In this document: positions 52,959-61,354 of the stretch, one piece after another
Position numbering within the stretch: position 1 is the stretch's first letter
Layout: every line of letters begins with the position of its first letter
Assembly (NCBI RefSeq): GCF_004959925.1
Contig: NZ_SPUW01000002.1
Coordinates: 434,001-498,000 of the forward strand
Direction: 5' to 3'
DNA: 64,000 nt
Source: Pseudooceanicola onchidii
Lineage (GTDB): Bacteria; Pseudomonadota; Alphaproteobacteria; Rhodobacterales; Rhodobacteraceae
Program-made: the position numbers and the translations under genes
Notes under the pieces: model-generated
The model's input: the letters and a program-made list of their open reading frames with translations, nothing else
The model's database searches: none
What the model was told of the DNA's origin: nothing

Positions 52959-53711
52959 TCAGGCCGTTTCGCGGGCCTCGTCCATCAACCTGCGCATTTC
53001 GCGGATCGCCGGGTCGAGGCCGCGGAAGATCGCCTCACCGATCAGGAAGTGACCGATGTTGAGCTCCATCACCTGCGGCAGGGCGGCGACGGGTTTCACG
53101 GTGTCGTAGGTCAGCCCGTGTCCTGCGTGTACCTCAAGCCCGAGGGAATGGCCGAAGGTGGCCATGTCGGTCAGGCGGGCCAGTTCGGCGTCGCGCTTGT
53201 CAAAGGCCCCTTCGGCATGGAAGTCGCAGTAGGCGCCGGTGTGCAGTTCGATGACCTCGGCGCCGATGCGGTGCGCGGCTTCGATCTGGCGCTGGTCGGC
53301 GGCGATGAAGATCGAGACGCGGCAGCCGGCCTCGCGCAGCGGGGCGATGAAGTGCGCCAGCTTGTTTTCCTCGCGCGCGACTTCAAGCCCGCCTTCGGTT
53401 GTCCGTTCCTCGCGCTTTTCGGGCACGATGCAGACGGCGTGCGGCTTGTGGCGCAGGGCGATCTTCTGCATTTCGTCGGTCGCCGCCATTTCGAAATTCA
53501 GCGGCAGCGTCAGGCCATCCATCAGGGCTTCGATATCCGCGTCCGAGATGTGGCGGCGGTCTTCGCGCAGGTGGGCAGTGATGCCGTCGGCCCCGGCCTC
53601 TTCCGCGATCTTGGCGGCCCGCAGGGGATCGGGATAGGCCGATCCGCGCGCGTTGCGCACGGTGGCCACGTGATCGATGTTCACCCCGAGGCGCAGCTTG
53701 CCGTCCGTCAT
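52959..53711 (-). CDS. pdxJ: Pyridoxine 5'-phosphate synthase
   Basis: A 250-residue TIM-barrel enzyme that condenses 1-deoxyxylulose-5-phosphate with 3-amino-2-oxopropyl phosphate to make vitamin B6. Motifs: [55 protein letters not shown], and [13 protein letters not shown]. Its start overlaps the DUF2062 stop by four bases (53708-53711). DXP comes from the dxs product at 12-14 kb. Confidence 0.96.
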   Translation of the reverse strand: MTDGKLRLGVNIDHVATVRNARGSAYPDPLRAAKIAEEAGADGITAHLREDRRHISDADIEALMDGLTLPLNFEMAATDEMQKIALRHKPHAVCIVPEKREERTTEGGLEVAREENKLAHFIAPLREAGCRVSIFIAADQRQIEAAHRIGAEVIELHTGAYCDFHAEGAFDKRDAELARLTDMATFGHSLGLEVHAGHGLTYDTVKPVAALPQVMELNIGHFLIGEAIFRGLDPAIREMRRLMDEARETA

Positions 53712-54391
53712 GTCCCTGTCTCCCGTCCCTTGTCGACCTTGTCGTTTTTCGCGCGCTTGGCCGCGTCGGCCTTGGCACGGATCGCGGCGAGCTTGGCTTT
53801 CAGCGCGCCGCGCCTGCGGTGTTGATAGGCGCGGATGATCGGCACGGACAAGTAGTAGGCCGCCAGACCGGCCACGATCCCGGGGATGATTCCGCCGATC
53901 ATGAAGGGATAGAAGATGTCGTGATAGAAGACCTGCAACGCGGTCCAGTCGGCGTCCTTGTCGGTGAACAGCGCCCAGACATTGTCTTTCAGATCCTGTG
54001 CCGCATAGAAGAATTTCTGCGTGAAGGTATCTTCGTGCCCGGCCGAATGCGGATGCCGGCCCAGCAGGAACAGCCCCGTCTGGACCGAGATGATGGCGAT
54101 CGGCACGAAGGTCAGCGGATTGCCGACAAAGGTGGCCAGCAGGGCGGCCAGGATATTGCCGCGCACGATGAAGGCGATGATCGCGGCGGTCAGGAAGTGC
54201 AGACCGTAGAAGGGGGTGAAGATCGTGACGATCCCGGCGAAGATGCCGCGCGCGATCTTTTCGGGGCTGTCGGGAAGGCGCCGCATCCGGTGTTTGACGT
54301 AGTGAAACGCCCGGGCCCAGCCGCCGCGCGGCCAGATGAACTCCAAAGCCATTTGCCAGAGAGGACGTCTATCGCGACGTTTGAAGACCAA
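53708..54391 (-). CDS. DUF2062 membrane protein
   Basis: A 227-residue inner-membrane protein. A basic start ([12 protein letters not shown]) leads to [20 protein letters not shown] and [28 protein letters not shown], the DUF2062 signature, then [17 protein letters not shown] and a final helix [22 protein letters not shown]. The TTG at 54391 is chosen because GGAG lies six bases before it; the gene then overlaps the end of relA by 23 bases. Function unknown; linked to pdxJ and relA by overlap. Confidence 0.85.
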   Translation of the reverse strand: MVFKRRDRRPLWQMALEFIWPRGGWARAFHYVKHRMRRLPDSPEKIARGIFAGIVTIFTPFYGLHFLTAAIIAFIVRGNILAALLATFVGNPLTFVPIAIISVQTGLFLLGRHPHSAGHEDTFTQKFFYAAQDLKDNVWALFTDKDADWTALQVFYHDIFYPFMIGGIIPGIVAGLAAYYLSVPIIRAYQHRRRGALKAKLAAIRAKADAAKRAKNDKVDKGRETGT

Positions 54392-56552
54392 CGGTCTCTC
54401 CGATCTCTGCCGGGGCGGGCGCTGGGGGCCTGGCCGCCGACGGGTTTCTGTGGCGCGACAGGGCAGCAATATCCGACTCGGCCTCAAGGGCCGAGGTCAC
54501 ATTGTGCAGATGTTCCGCGTCGCGCAATTCGATGTCGACCAGGATCCTATAGAAGTCAGGTTTCCGGTCGATGAACTTGAGATCCGAGATATTGGCCTTC
54601 TGCTCTCCGATCAATGTGCAAATCCGACCAAGGACACCTGCGTCGTTGCCCATTGTCACGGCCAGGGTGACGGGGTTCACCGCGGCGTGCTTGCCCGCGT
54701 GCCAATGCAGGTCCAGCCAGCGTTCGGGCTGATCCTCATAATCGCCCAGCACCGGGCAGTCGATGGCATGGACCACCACGCCCCGCCCCTTCCAGGTGAT
54801 GCCGACGATGCGTTCGCCGGGCAGCGGCTGGCAGCAGGCGGCGCGTTCGAATTTCTGGCCGGGGGCAAGGCCGATCACCGCACGGTCACGGGCGACGCCT
54901 TCGCCATCATCCGGCACGAGTTTGGGATAAAGCGTCAGAACGACCTGGCTGGCGCTAAGCTCGGCCGAGCCGAGCCGGGCCAGCAGGGTGTCGCGGCTGT
55001 CGAGCCGCAGCTTTTCCGCAGCGGTTTCCAGTGCCTTGTCGGTGGCCTTCTTGCCGATGTGTTCGAAGGCGGACCGGGCCAGTTCCCAGCCCAGCTTGAT
55101 GAACCGTTCGCGGTCGACCTCGCGCAGGGCGCGGCGGATCGCGGTCTTGGCCTTGCCGGTGGTGGCGATGTCGAGCCAGGTCGCCTGCGGCTCCTGCCCC
55201 TCGGCGGTGATGATCTCGATCGACTGGCCGTTCTTCACGCGGGTCCAGAGCGGCACGCGCATGCCGTCGATCTTGGCGCCGACACAGGCCGACCCGATCC
55301 GGGTGTGGATGGCGTAGGCGAAGTCAATGGGCGTCGCACCCTTGGGCAGCTTGACGACCTCGCCCTTGGGCGTGAAGCAAAAGACCTTGTCCGAATACAT
55401 TTCCAGCTTCACGGCCTCGAGGAAATCCTCGTGGTCGTCTTCGTTCTGGAACTGTTCGGACAGGGTGGTGATCCAGCGGGCGGGATCGACGGCGAAGGGG
55501 TTTTCCGACGGCACGCCATCGCGGTACGACCAGTGCGCGGCGACCCCGGCTTCGGCGACCTCGTGCATTTCCTTGGTGCGGATCTGCACCTCGACCCGCT
55601 TGCCGTCGCGACCGGACACGGTGGTGTGGATCGACCGATAGCCGTTCGACTTGGGCTGGCTGATGTAGTCCTTGAACCGGCCCGGCACCGATCGCCAGCG
55701 GCGATGGATCGCGCCCAGCACGCGGTAACAGTCGTCTTCGGACCCGGTGATGATGCGGAAGCCGTAGATGTCGGACAGGCGCGAGAAGCTTTGGTCCTTT
55801 TCCTCCATCTTGCGCCAGATGGAGTAGGGGCGTTTTGCGCGGCCCGTGACGGTGCCGCCGATTCCCACGCGGGTCAGTTCGGCGCGCATGTCGGTGGTGA
55901 TCCGTTCGATGACGTCGCCGGTTTCCTGCTGCAGCATGACGAAGCGGCGGATGATCGAATTGCGCGCTTCGGGGTTGAGCACCTTGAAGGACAGGTCCTC
56001 AAGCTCTTCGCGCATCCATTGCATCCCCATGCGCCCGGCAAGGGGCGCGAAGATGTCCATGGTTTCGCGGGCCTTCTGCACCTGCTTTTCGGCACGCATC
56101 GACCGGATCGTGCGCATGTTGTGCAGCCGGTCGGCCAGCTTGACCAGAAGCACGCGCAGGTCGCGCGACATCGCCATGAAGAGCTTGCGGAAGTTTTCGG
56201 CCTGCTTCGTCTCGGTCGAGTTCAGCTGCAGGTTGGTCAGCTTGGTGACGCCGTTGACCAGTTCGGCAATATCGGTGCCGAACTTCTCGGCCACGATCTG
56301 ATAGCTGGCCTTGGTGTCTTCGATGGTGTCGTGCAGCAGGGCGGTGACGATGGTGGCATCGTCAAGGTGCTGCTGCGCGAGGATCGACGCGACTTCTATG
56401 GGGTGCGAGAAGTAGGGCTCACCGGATTTCCGGTACTGCCCTTCATGCATGTCGCGGCCGAAGTCGTAGGCATCGCGAATCAGTTGTTCGTTCGTCCGGG
56501 GGTTATAGGCGCGGACCAGCGTGATAAGATCATCGGCAGGCTTCAGATCCAC
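54369..56552 (-). CDS. Bifunctional (p)ppGpp synthetase/hydrolase (Rsh)
   Basis: A 727-residue stringent-response enzyme, cytoplasmic. The hydrolase HD domain is intact: YFSHPIEVASILAQ, ALLHDTIEDTKAS (HDxxED) and LADRLHNMRTI. The synthetase domain has GRAKRPYSIWRKMEEK and YRSIHTTVSGRDGKRVEVQIRT. A TGS domain (FTPKGEVVKLPKGATPIDFAY) and a C-terminal ACT-like domain (VTSALEAESDIAALS) follow. Both halves appear functional, so alarmone levels can rise and fall. The start is a GTG at 56552; rpoZ is 24 bases upstream. Confidence 0.96.
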   Translation of the reverse strand: MDLKPADDLITLVRAYNPRTNEQLIRDAYDFGRDMHEGQYRKSGEPYFSHPIEVASILAQQHLDDATIVTALLHDTIEDTKASYQIVAEKFGTDIAELVNGVTKLTNLQLNSTETKQAENFRKLFMAMSRDLRVLLVKLADRLHNMRTIRSMRAEKQVQKARETMDIFAPLAGRMGMQWMREELEDLSFKVLNPEARNSIIRRFVMLQQETGDVIERITTDMRAELTRVGIGGTVTGRAKRPYSIWRKMEEKDQSFSRLSDIYGFRIITGSEDDCYRVLGAIHRRWRSVPGRFKDYISQPKSNGYRSIHTTVSGRDGKRVEVQIRTKEMHEVAEAGVAAHWSYRDGVPSENPFAVDPARWITTLSEQFQNEDDHEDFLEAVKLEMYSDKVFCFTPKGEVVKLPKGATPIDFAYAIHTRIGSACVGAKIDGMRVPLWTRVKNGQSIEIITAEGQEPQATWLDIATTGKAKTAIRRALREVDRERFIKLGWELARSAFEHIGKKATDKALETAAEKLRLDSRDTLLARLGSAELSASQVVLTLYPKLVPDDGEGVARDRAVIGLAPGQKFERAACCQPLPGERIVGITWKGRGVVVHAIDCPVLGDYEDQPERWLDLHWHAGKHAAVNPVTLAVTMGNDAGVLGRICTLIGEQKANISDLKFIDRKPDFYRILVDIELRDAEHLHNVTSALEAESDIAALSRHRNPSAARPPAPAPAEIGETVGLQTSR

Positions 56553-56576
56553 GTGGTCGCGCCTTCCCGAAGCAGG

Positions 56577-56936
56577 TCAGCCCTGGCCGCCCTGCGCCTC
56601 CATCAGTGCGCGAAGCAGTTTCTCTTCGCTCATGTCGTCGTCGGCCGGTTTGTCCGCCGCTTCGGACCCCATCAGCAGCGCCATGCTGTCTTCTTCGGGC
56701 TCGTCCACTTCGATCTGGGCCTGGTTGGCTTCGATCAGACGTTCGCGAAGTTCGTCAGCGGACTGGGTTTCCTCGGCGATTTCGCGCAGGCTGACGACCG
56801 GGTTCTTGTCGTTGTCGCGGTCCACGGTGATCGGTGCGCCGGCCGACACTTCACGCGCACGATGTGCGGCAAGCAGGACGAGCTCGAACCGGTTCGGGAC
56901 TTTATCAACGCAATCTTCAACGGTCACACGGGCCAT
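56577..56936 (-). CDS. rpoZ: RNA polymerase omega subunit
   Basis: A 119-residue protein. The conserved core is [30 protein letters not shown], followed by the segment [16 protein letters not shown]; the C-terminal third is acidic and low-complexity ([36 protein letters not shown]). Omega supports RNA polymerase assembly and forms part of a ppGpp site. It precedes relA, an arrangement shared with many proteobacteria. A good promoter lies just upstream, in the end of folK. Confidence 0.95.
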   Translation of the reverse strand: MARVTVEDCVDKVPNRFELVLLAAHRAREVSAGAPITVDRDNDKNPVVSLREIAEETQSADELRERLIEANQAQIEVDEPEEDSMALLMGSEAADKPADDDMSEEKLLRALMEAQGGQG

Positions 56937-56968
56937 AGGGCACTCCGGGTTATCGGGGATGAAAGGCT

Positions 56969-56997
56969 CTCATACGCGCAAGGTGCGTTATTGACAA
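56969..56997 (-). promoter_or_regulatory. Promoter for rpoZ-relA
   Basis: On the minus strand TTGTCA (56997-56992) and TATGAG (56974-56969) are separated by exactly 17 bases. Transcription would start near 56962, about 26 bases before the rpoZ ATG. The -35 lies at the 3' end of folK, so folK and rpoZ can be transcribed separately. Confidence 0.62.
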
Positions 56998-57566
56998 CCC
57001 GAATCCGCCAGTCTTTCCACGCCGGCAAGGTCATCTTCGGTCAAATCCGCGTGCATCTCGGCGATGGTCCGCCCCAGGACTGGGTGGCGCCAATCGGGGG
57101 CGATGTCCATCAGCGGCACCAGCACGAAGCCGCGGTCCTGCATCCGGGGGTGCGGCAGGATCAGCGTGTCGGGCGTCTCAGCGGTTTGTCGCGCATGCGG
57201 CAGGTCGTGCCAGTGCTGCCAGGTGGCGCGGTCGGGCAAAATCACGTTACCAGAGGCGATCAGGTCAAGATCGACCGTACGCGGTCCCCATCTGTCTTGG
57301 CGTATGCGCCCGAAGTGCTGTTCGATTCCGTGCAGTTCGGCCAGAAAGTCGACCGGATTCAGCGTGCTGGCATGGCTGAGGGCGCCGTTGACGAAATCGG
57401 GCCCGCTGCCTGCCGGAAAGGCGGGGGTGCGGTACCAGTGTGACATTGCAACCTCAGGTCCTAGTCGACGGCGGACTTCCTCAACCACAGATTGAAGTAA
57501 ATTTTCGCTTTTCAATCCGTTGCTTGGCAGATTTCCCCCCAGGGCAACGAGGTGATGGTAGGTCAC
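56988..57566 (-). CDS. folK: HPPK: 2-amino-4-hydroxy-6-hydroxymethyldihydropteridine diphosphokinase
   Basis: A 192-residue folate-pathway kinase that transfers pyrophosphate from ATP to the pterin. Motifs: the start HHLVALGGNLPSNGLKSENL, MSHWYRTPAFPAGSGPDFVNGAL, and the signature DRWGPRTVDLDLIASG followed by LILPHPRMQDRGFVLVPL. Its start faces the NYN-domain gene, with a 136-base AT-rich divergent region between them. Confidence 0.94.
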   Translation of the reverse strand: MTYHHLVALGGNLPSNGLKSENLLQSVVEEVRRRLGPEVAMSHWYRTPAFPAGSGPDFVNGALSHASTLNPVDFLAELHGIEQHFGRIRQDRWGPRTVDLDLIASGNVILPDRATWQHWHDLPHARQTAETPDTLILPHPRMQDRGFVLVPLMDIAPDWRHPVLGRTIAEMHADLTEDDLAGVERLADSGCQ

Positions 57567-57604
57567 TATGGGTCATACCTATTCTTTTGCGGCCGCCTAA
57601 GTTC

Positions 57605-57633
57605 TTGATACACCCGCAAATTGCATCTATCCT
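57605..57633 (+). promoter_or_regulatory. Promoter for the NYN-domain gene
   Basis: TTGATA (57605-57610) and TATCCT (57628-57633) are 17 bases apart. Transcription would begin near 57640, about 63 bases before the ATG at 57703. Confidence 0.58.
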
Positions 57634-57702
57634 AGCGGTGATTGCGTCCGATTTATTTTTTCACACTCACGGTTCCGGGCGCAGCACTCGGAAAGGTTTT
57701 AG

Positions 57703-58278
57703 ATGTTCTACAAAGACGAACGGCTGGCGCTGTTCATCGATGGATCGAATCTGTATGCGGCCGCCAAGTCACTTGGATTCGATATTGACTACAAGCTGTT
57801 GCGCCAGGAATTCATGCGTCGTGGTAAACTGGTTCGTGCGTTTTATTATACCGCACTGCTGGAGAACGACGAATATTCCCCCATCCGCCCCTTGGTGGAC
57901 TGGCTGCACTACAACGGCTTCTCGATGGTCACCAAGCCAGCCAAGGAATACACCGACAGCCAGGGCCGTCGTAAGGTCAAGGGCAACATGGATATCGAAC
58001 TTACCGTCGATGCCATGGAGCTTGCACCGCGTGTCGATCACATCGTTCTTTTTTCGGGCGATGGCGATTTCCGGCCGCTGGTGGAAAGCCTTCAGCGGCA
58101 GGGTGTGCGCGTCTCCGTGGTGTCCACGATTCGCAGCCAGCCCCCGATGATCGCGGACGAACTGCGCCGCCAGGCCGACAACTTCATCGAGTTGGAAGAC
58201 CTGCGCGACGTGATCGGCCGCCCGCCCCGCGAACCCTCGGCCGAGCCGCGGGTGCGTGAGTCGGCATCAAATGACTGA
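57703..58278 (+). CDS. NYN-domain protein (LabA/DUF88 type)
   Basis: A 191-residue protein of the PIN-like NYN family. Acidic active-site positions are visible in LALFIDGSNLYAAAKSLGFDIDY (Asp, Asn), KVKGNMDIELTVDAMEL (Asp), and HIVLFSGDGDFRPLVESLQRQG (Asp pairs), then VVSTIRSQPPMIADELRRQAD. This is the core of a metal-dependent RNase. The C-terminal tail is short and charged. Its RNA target is unknown. A terminator follows 19 bases after the stop. Confidence 0.9.
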   Translation: MFYKDERLALFIDGSNLYAAAKSLGFDIDYKLLRQEFMRRGKLVRAFYYTALLENDEYSPIRPLVDWLHYNGFSMVTKPAKEYTDSQGRRKVKGNMDIELTVDAMELAPRVDHIVLFSGDGDFRPLVESLQRQGVRVSVVSTIRSQPPMIADELRRQADNFIELEDLRDVIGRPPREPSAEPRVRESASND

Positions 58279-58296
58279 CCGTCGAAGACATGACTG

Positions 58297-58325
58297 AAAG
58301 GGCCGGAGTGATCTCCGGCCCTTTT
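58297..58325. terminator. Terminator between the NYN and DUF1772 genes
   Basis: A 12-bp perfect stem, AAAGGGCCGGAG (58297-58308) with CTCCGGCCCTTT (58313-58324) and a TGAT loop, then TTTTGC. With T-rich and A-rich arms it can serve both converging genes. Confidence 0.87.
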
Positions 58326-58335
58326 GCATCGCAGG

Positions 58336-58842
58336 TCACAGGCGCAGCAACGCCAGTCCGGTCAGGCCAAGCGCCACGCCGGAGGCGACGGTGCGGATCT
58401 GGTTGAAGACCTGCCACGGGCCGGAATAGTCCGCCCAGACCGCCCGCGCCTGCTCCAGGGTCGCGGGGACATCGACCAGCGCCAGTGCCTCGTTCATCGG
58501 GACATTGACGGCCATGGTCAGGATCGTTCCTCCCAGCACGTACAGCAGCCCCGCCGCCGCAAAAAGCTGCGCAGATGCACGCCGTCCAGCGCGCGCCGCG
58601 ATGACGGCTGTAATCAGCAGCACCGGGCCAGTCAGGAAGAACGCCGGAAAGAACACGGCGTTGCGCACACTGGCGTTCATCGCCTGCATGGCGCCGATCG
58701 CGATCCGGGGGTCGGCCGCGTCCAGCCCCCACATGGTCGAACAGACCCAGGCATAGAAGAAACCGAAGATCGCTCCGTTCAGCACCAGGGACGTCAGGGA
58801 CAGTCCGGTCAAAAGGGCGGGGCGGGAAGCTGCGATGGTCAT
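58336..58842 (-). CDS. DUF1772 (anthrone oxygenase-like) membrane protein
   Basis: A 168-residue protein with four helices: ALLTGLSLTSLVLNGAIFGFFYAWVCSTMWG, NAVFFPAFFLTGPVLLITAVIAAR, AQLFAAAGLLYVLGGTILTMAVNVPMN, and VASGVALGLTGLALL. The NVPMN segment after the third helix is typical of DUF1772, which includes fungal anthrone oxygenases; the bacterial substrate is unknown. I use the ATG at 58842; the longer frame would run through two regulatory palindromes. It is divergent from a TetR gene that probably represses it. Confidence 0.85.
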   Translation of the reverse strand: MTIAASRPALLTGLSLTSLVLNGAIFGFFYAWVCSTMWGLDAADPRIAIGAMQAMNASVRNAVFFPAFFLTGPVLLITAVIAARAGRRASAQLFAAAGLLYVLGGTILTMAVNVPMNEALALVDVPATLEQARAVWADYSGPWQVFNQIRTVASGVALGLTGLALLRL

Positions 58843-58847
58843 GTCAA

Positions 58848-58869
58848 ATCCGTAATTAATGTTACGCTT
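58848..58869. promoter_or_regulatory. TetR operator, imperfect copy
   Basis: ATCCGTAA-N6-TTACGCTT, six of eight right-arm bases fitting the perfect copy 28 bases downstream. It lies just before the DUF1772 start codon on the minus strand. Confidence 0.55.
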
Positions 58870-58897
58870 TGACATATCCGTAAGATTCGTTACGGAT
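58869..58897. promoter_or_regulatory. TetR operator and overlapping promoter
   Basis: ATCCGTAA (58876-58883), GATTCG, TTACGGAT (58890-58897): a perfect 22-base palindrome. A TTGACA (58869-58874) with a weak -10 ACGGAT 17 bases on is covered by it, so the divergent TetR gene is probably autorepressed. Confidence 0.65.
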
Positions 58898-58918
58898 TTG
58901 GTCAAGGAGTTTTTCATC

Positions 58919-59542
58919 ATGCGCGAAGATCGACGGGCCCGGCGTGCCGCCGAAATCGAAGACGCCGCCTATGCGGTGCTTGAGGCCAAGGGCTATGACG
59001 GCCTGACCATGCTGGCGGTGGCAAAGGCGGCGAAGGCATCGAACGAGACGCTGTATCGCTGGTACGGCGACAAGTCCGGCTTGTTCGAGGCCCTGATCCG
59101 CCGCAATACCGAAGGTGTGCTGGCGCAGTTGAATGAATGCAAGGGGGCCTCGGCCGCGCAGACGCTTGACCGGGTCGGGCAGGTCCTGCTGGCGATGCTG
59201 CTTGGGCCTCGGGCGGTCGCGTTGAACCGAGCGGCGGCGGCGGATGGATCAGGTGTGCTTGGGGCGCTACTGGCCGAAACCGGGCGCGGGGTCGTCGGGC
59301 CGTGGATCGCCGGGGTGATGCAGCGCGGGATTGCGGAGGGTCAGCTGGGCGATCATGACCCGCGCCAGATGACCGAACGGTATTTCAGTCTGCTGATCGG
59401 CGACGCGCAGGTGCGGCGGGTGACCGGGGCCATAACGGAGCCGACGGCCGACTGGATCGCGGCGCGCACGAAAGCCGCGATGCACGACTTCCTGATCCTG
59501 CATGGCCCGGCTGATCTGGACGCAGGCGGTGCGAAGGCTTAG
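58919..59542 (+). CDS. TetR-family regulator
   Basis: A 207-residue repressor. The HTH region has DGLTMLAVAKAAKASNETLYRWYGDKSGLFEALI, with the recognition helix ETLYRWYGDKSG; the C-terminal ligand domain begins around EGVLAQLNECKG. AAGGAG precedes the ATG at 58919; the frame upstream overlaps the operators. It is divergent from the DUF1772 gene and two palindromes lie between. Its stop is 22 bases before ispH, so part of ispH transcription could come from this promoter. Confidence 0.9.
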   Translation: MREDRRARRAAEIEDAAYAVLEAKGYDGLTMLAVAKAAKASNETLYRWYGDKSGLFEALIRRNTEGVLAQLNECKGASAAQTLDRVGQVLLAMLLGPRAVALNRAAAADGSGVLGALLAETGRGVVGPWIAGVMQRGIAEGQLGDHDPRQMTERYFSLLIGDAQVRRVTGAITEPTADWIAARTKAAMHDFLILHGPADLDAGGAKA

Positions 59543-59563
59543 GTCGGGGTCAAGGAGACCGCC

Positions 59564-60514
59564 ATGACCAAGCCGCCCCTCACCCTGCATCTTGCTGCCC
59601 CGCGCGGATTCTGCGCCGGGGTCGATCGCGCCATCAAGATCGTCGAGATGGCGCTGAAGAAATGGGGTGCGCCGGTCTATGTCCGGCACGAGATCGTGCA
59701 CAACAAGTTCGTCGTGGATGCCCTGCGCGATCAGGGCGCGGTCTTTGTCGAGGAGCTGGACGATTGCCCCGATGACCGCCCGGTGATCTTTTCCGCCCAT
59801 GGCGTGCCCAAGACCGTCCCGGCCGAAGCTGCCCGGCGTGAGATGATCTATGTGGATGCCACCTGCCCTCTGGTCTCGAAGGTGCATATCGAGGCCGAAC
59901 GGCACCATGAGGCCGGGCTGCAGATCATCATGATCGGTCACGCGGGCCATCCCGAAACCGTCGGCACCATGGGCCAGCTGCCGCAGGGCGAGGTGCTGCT
60001 GGTGGAAACCGAGGCCGATGTGCCGGGTTTGCAGGTGCGCGACGAGACGCGGCTGGCGTTTGTCACCCAGACGACCCTGTCGGTCGATGACACGAAGGGC
60101 ATCGTCGCGGCGCTGCAGGCGCGGTTCCCGGCCATCATCGGCCCGCACAAGGAAGACATCTGCTACGCCACCACCAACCGGCAGGAGGCCGTGAAGGCCA
60201 TGGCCGGCAAGATCGACGCGATGCTGGTGGTCGGCGCGCCGAATTCCTCGAACTCTCGCCGTCTGGTCGAGGTCGCGGCGAAGAACGGCTGTGGTTATGC
60301 ACAGCTCGTGCAGCGGGCTGACGACATCGATTGGCGGGCGCTTGAAGGCATCCGGTCCATCGGCATCACCGCAGGCGCCTCGGCCCCCGAAGTGCTGGTG
60401 AGCGAGGTGATCGATGCCCTGAAGGCGCGGTTCGACGTGACCGTCGAGGTCGTCGAAACCGCGCAGGAGAACGTCGAGTTCAAGGTGCCGCGCGTGCTGC
60501 GCGTGCCTGCCTGA
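59564..60514 (+). CDS. ispH: 4-hydroxy-3-methylbut-2-enyl diphosphate reductase
   Basis: A 316-residue [4Fe-4S] enzyme, last step of the MEP pathway, giving IPP and DMAPP. The three iron-sulfur cysteines are in [12 protein letters not shown] (Cys17), [11 protein letters not shown] and [35 protein letters not shown] and [16 protein letters not shown] are further family motifs, as is [15 protein letters not shown] precedes the ATG. Its substrates depend on dxs at 12.0-14.0 kb. Confidence 0.97.
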   Translation: MTKPPLTLHLAAPRGFCAGVDRAIKIVEMALKKWGAPVYVRHEIVHNKFVVDALRDQGAVFVEELDDCPDDRPVIFSAHGVPKTVPAEAARREMIYVDATCPLVSKVHIEAERHHEAGLQIIMIGHAGHPETVGTMGQLPQGEVLLVETEADVPGLQVRDETRLAFVTQTTLSVDDTKGIVAALQARFPAIIGPHKEDICYATTNRQEAVKAMAGKIDAMLVVGAPNSSNSRRLVEVAAKNGCGYAQLVQRADDIDWRALEGIRSIGITAGASAPEVLVSEVIDALKARFDVTVEVVETAQENVEFKVPRVLRVPA

Positions 60515-60517
60515 CGC

Positions 60518-61210
60518 TTATTCCTTCGGACCGATCGTCAGGTCGAGCGGCGACAGCCCCTCGATCTCGCCCCGCAGGACATCCCCTTCGACGACCGGGC
60601 CGACACCCGCAGGCGTGCCGGTGTAGATCAGGTCGCCCGGTGCCAGGTGATAGAAGGTCGACAGATAGGCGATCACTGCCGGAATATCGTGCAGCAATTG
60701 GTCGAGCGTGGCGTCCTGCCGGATCTCTCCGTTGACGGTCAGGTTGATGCGCTGGCCGCCGACCGGGCCGAAATCAGCGGCCTTGGTCAGGGGGGCGATG
60801 ACGGCGGACTGTTCAAAATCCTTGCCGAAATCCCAGGGGCGGCGTTTGTCCTTGCCGTCCTGCTGCCGGTCGCGGCGCGTCATGTCCAGCCCGCAGGCAT
60901 AGGCATAGACGGCGTTTTCGGCCTCCTCCCGGGTGGCGCGGAAGGCGGGCGTGCCAAGGGCCACGACCAGCTCCATCTCGTGGTGCAGGTCGTTGGTGCC
61001 AAGCGCGTAGGGGATCGTCGCGGGCGCCAGGCAGATGGCCGAGGGCGTCTTGCAGAAGAAAAAGGGCGCCTCCATGTCCGGCTGGTGGCCCATTTCCTTG
61101 GCGTGATCCGCATAGTTGCGCCCGACGCAGAAAATCCGGCGAACGGCGTAGGCTTGGGTTTCGCCGTTCACGGGAACGGTCGGGAAGGGGGGGATGTCGA
61201 AGAGGGGCAT
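60518..61210 (-). CDS. Fumarylacetoacetate hydrolase-family protein
   Basis: A 230-residue FAH-fold hydrolase or decarboxylase. Features: IFCVGRNYADHAKEMG, the metal ligands in HHEMELVVALG (ExE), GLDMTRRDRQQDGKDKRRPW, GKDFEQSAVIAPL, and the C-terminal GDLIYTGTPAGVGPVVEGD. The usual bacterial substrates are beta-keto acids such as acylpyruvates or oxaloacetate. AAGGAGA precedes the ATG at 61210. It is divergent from adenine deaminase with a 144-base spacer in which I see no clear promoter. Confidence 0.91.
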   Translation of the reverse strand: MPLFDIPPFPTVPVNGETQAYAVRRIFCVGRNYADHAKEMGHQPDMEAPFFFCKTPSAICLAPATIPYALGTNDLHHEMELVVALGTPAFRATREEAENAVYAYACGLDMTRRDRQQDGKDKRRPWDFGKDFEQSAVIAPLTKAADFGPVGGQRINLTVNGEIRQDATLDQLLHDIPAVIAYLSTFYHLAPGDLIYTGTPAGVGPVVEGDVLRGEIEGLSPLDLTIGPKE

Positions 61211-61354
61211 TCGTGTCTCCTTTGAGCGTGTTATGGGCCTGTGGCGCGGGGCGGTAAAGGTCTCGTGACCCGGCGCGGCGTGACGGGAGACTTCCGGCTG
61301 GACAATCAGGGGCCGGTGCGGTCGGATTCGGGGACACAACCTGCGAGGCCCGTT

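Noticed and set aside
54336-57443. A 1035-codon plus-strand open frame across relA, rpoZ and folK
   Set aside because: It spans three well-recognised minus-strand genes and contains no family motif; its length follows from base composition.
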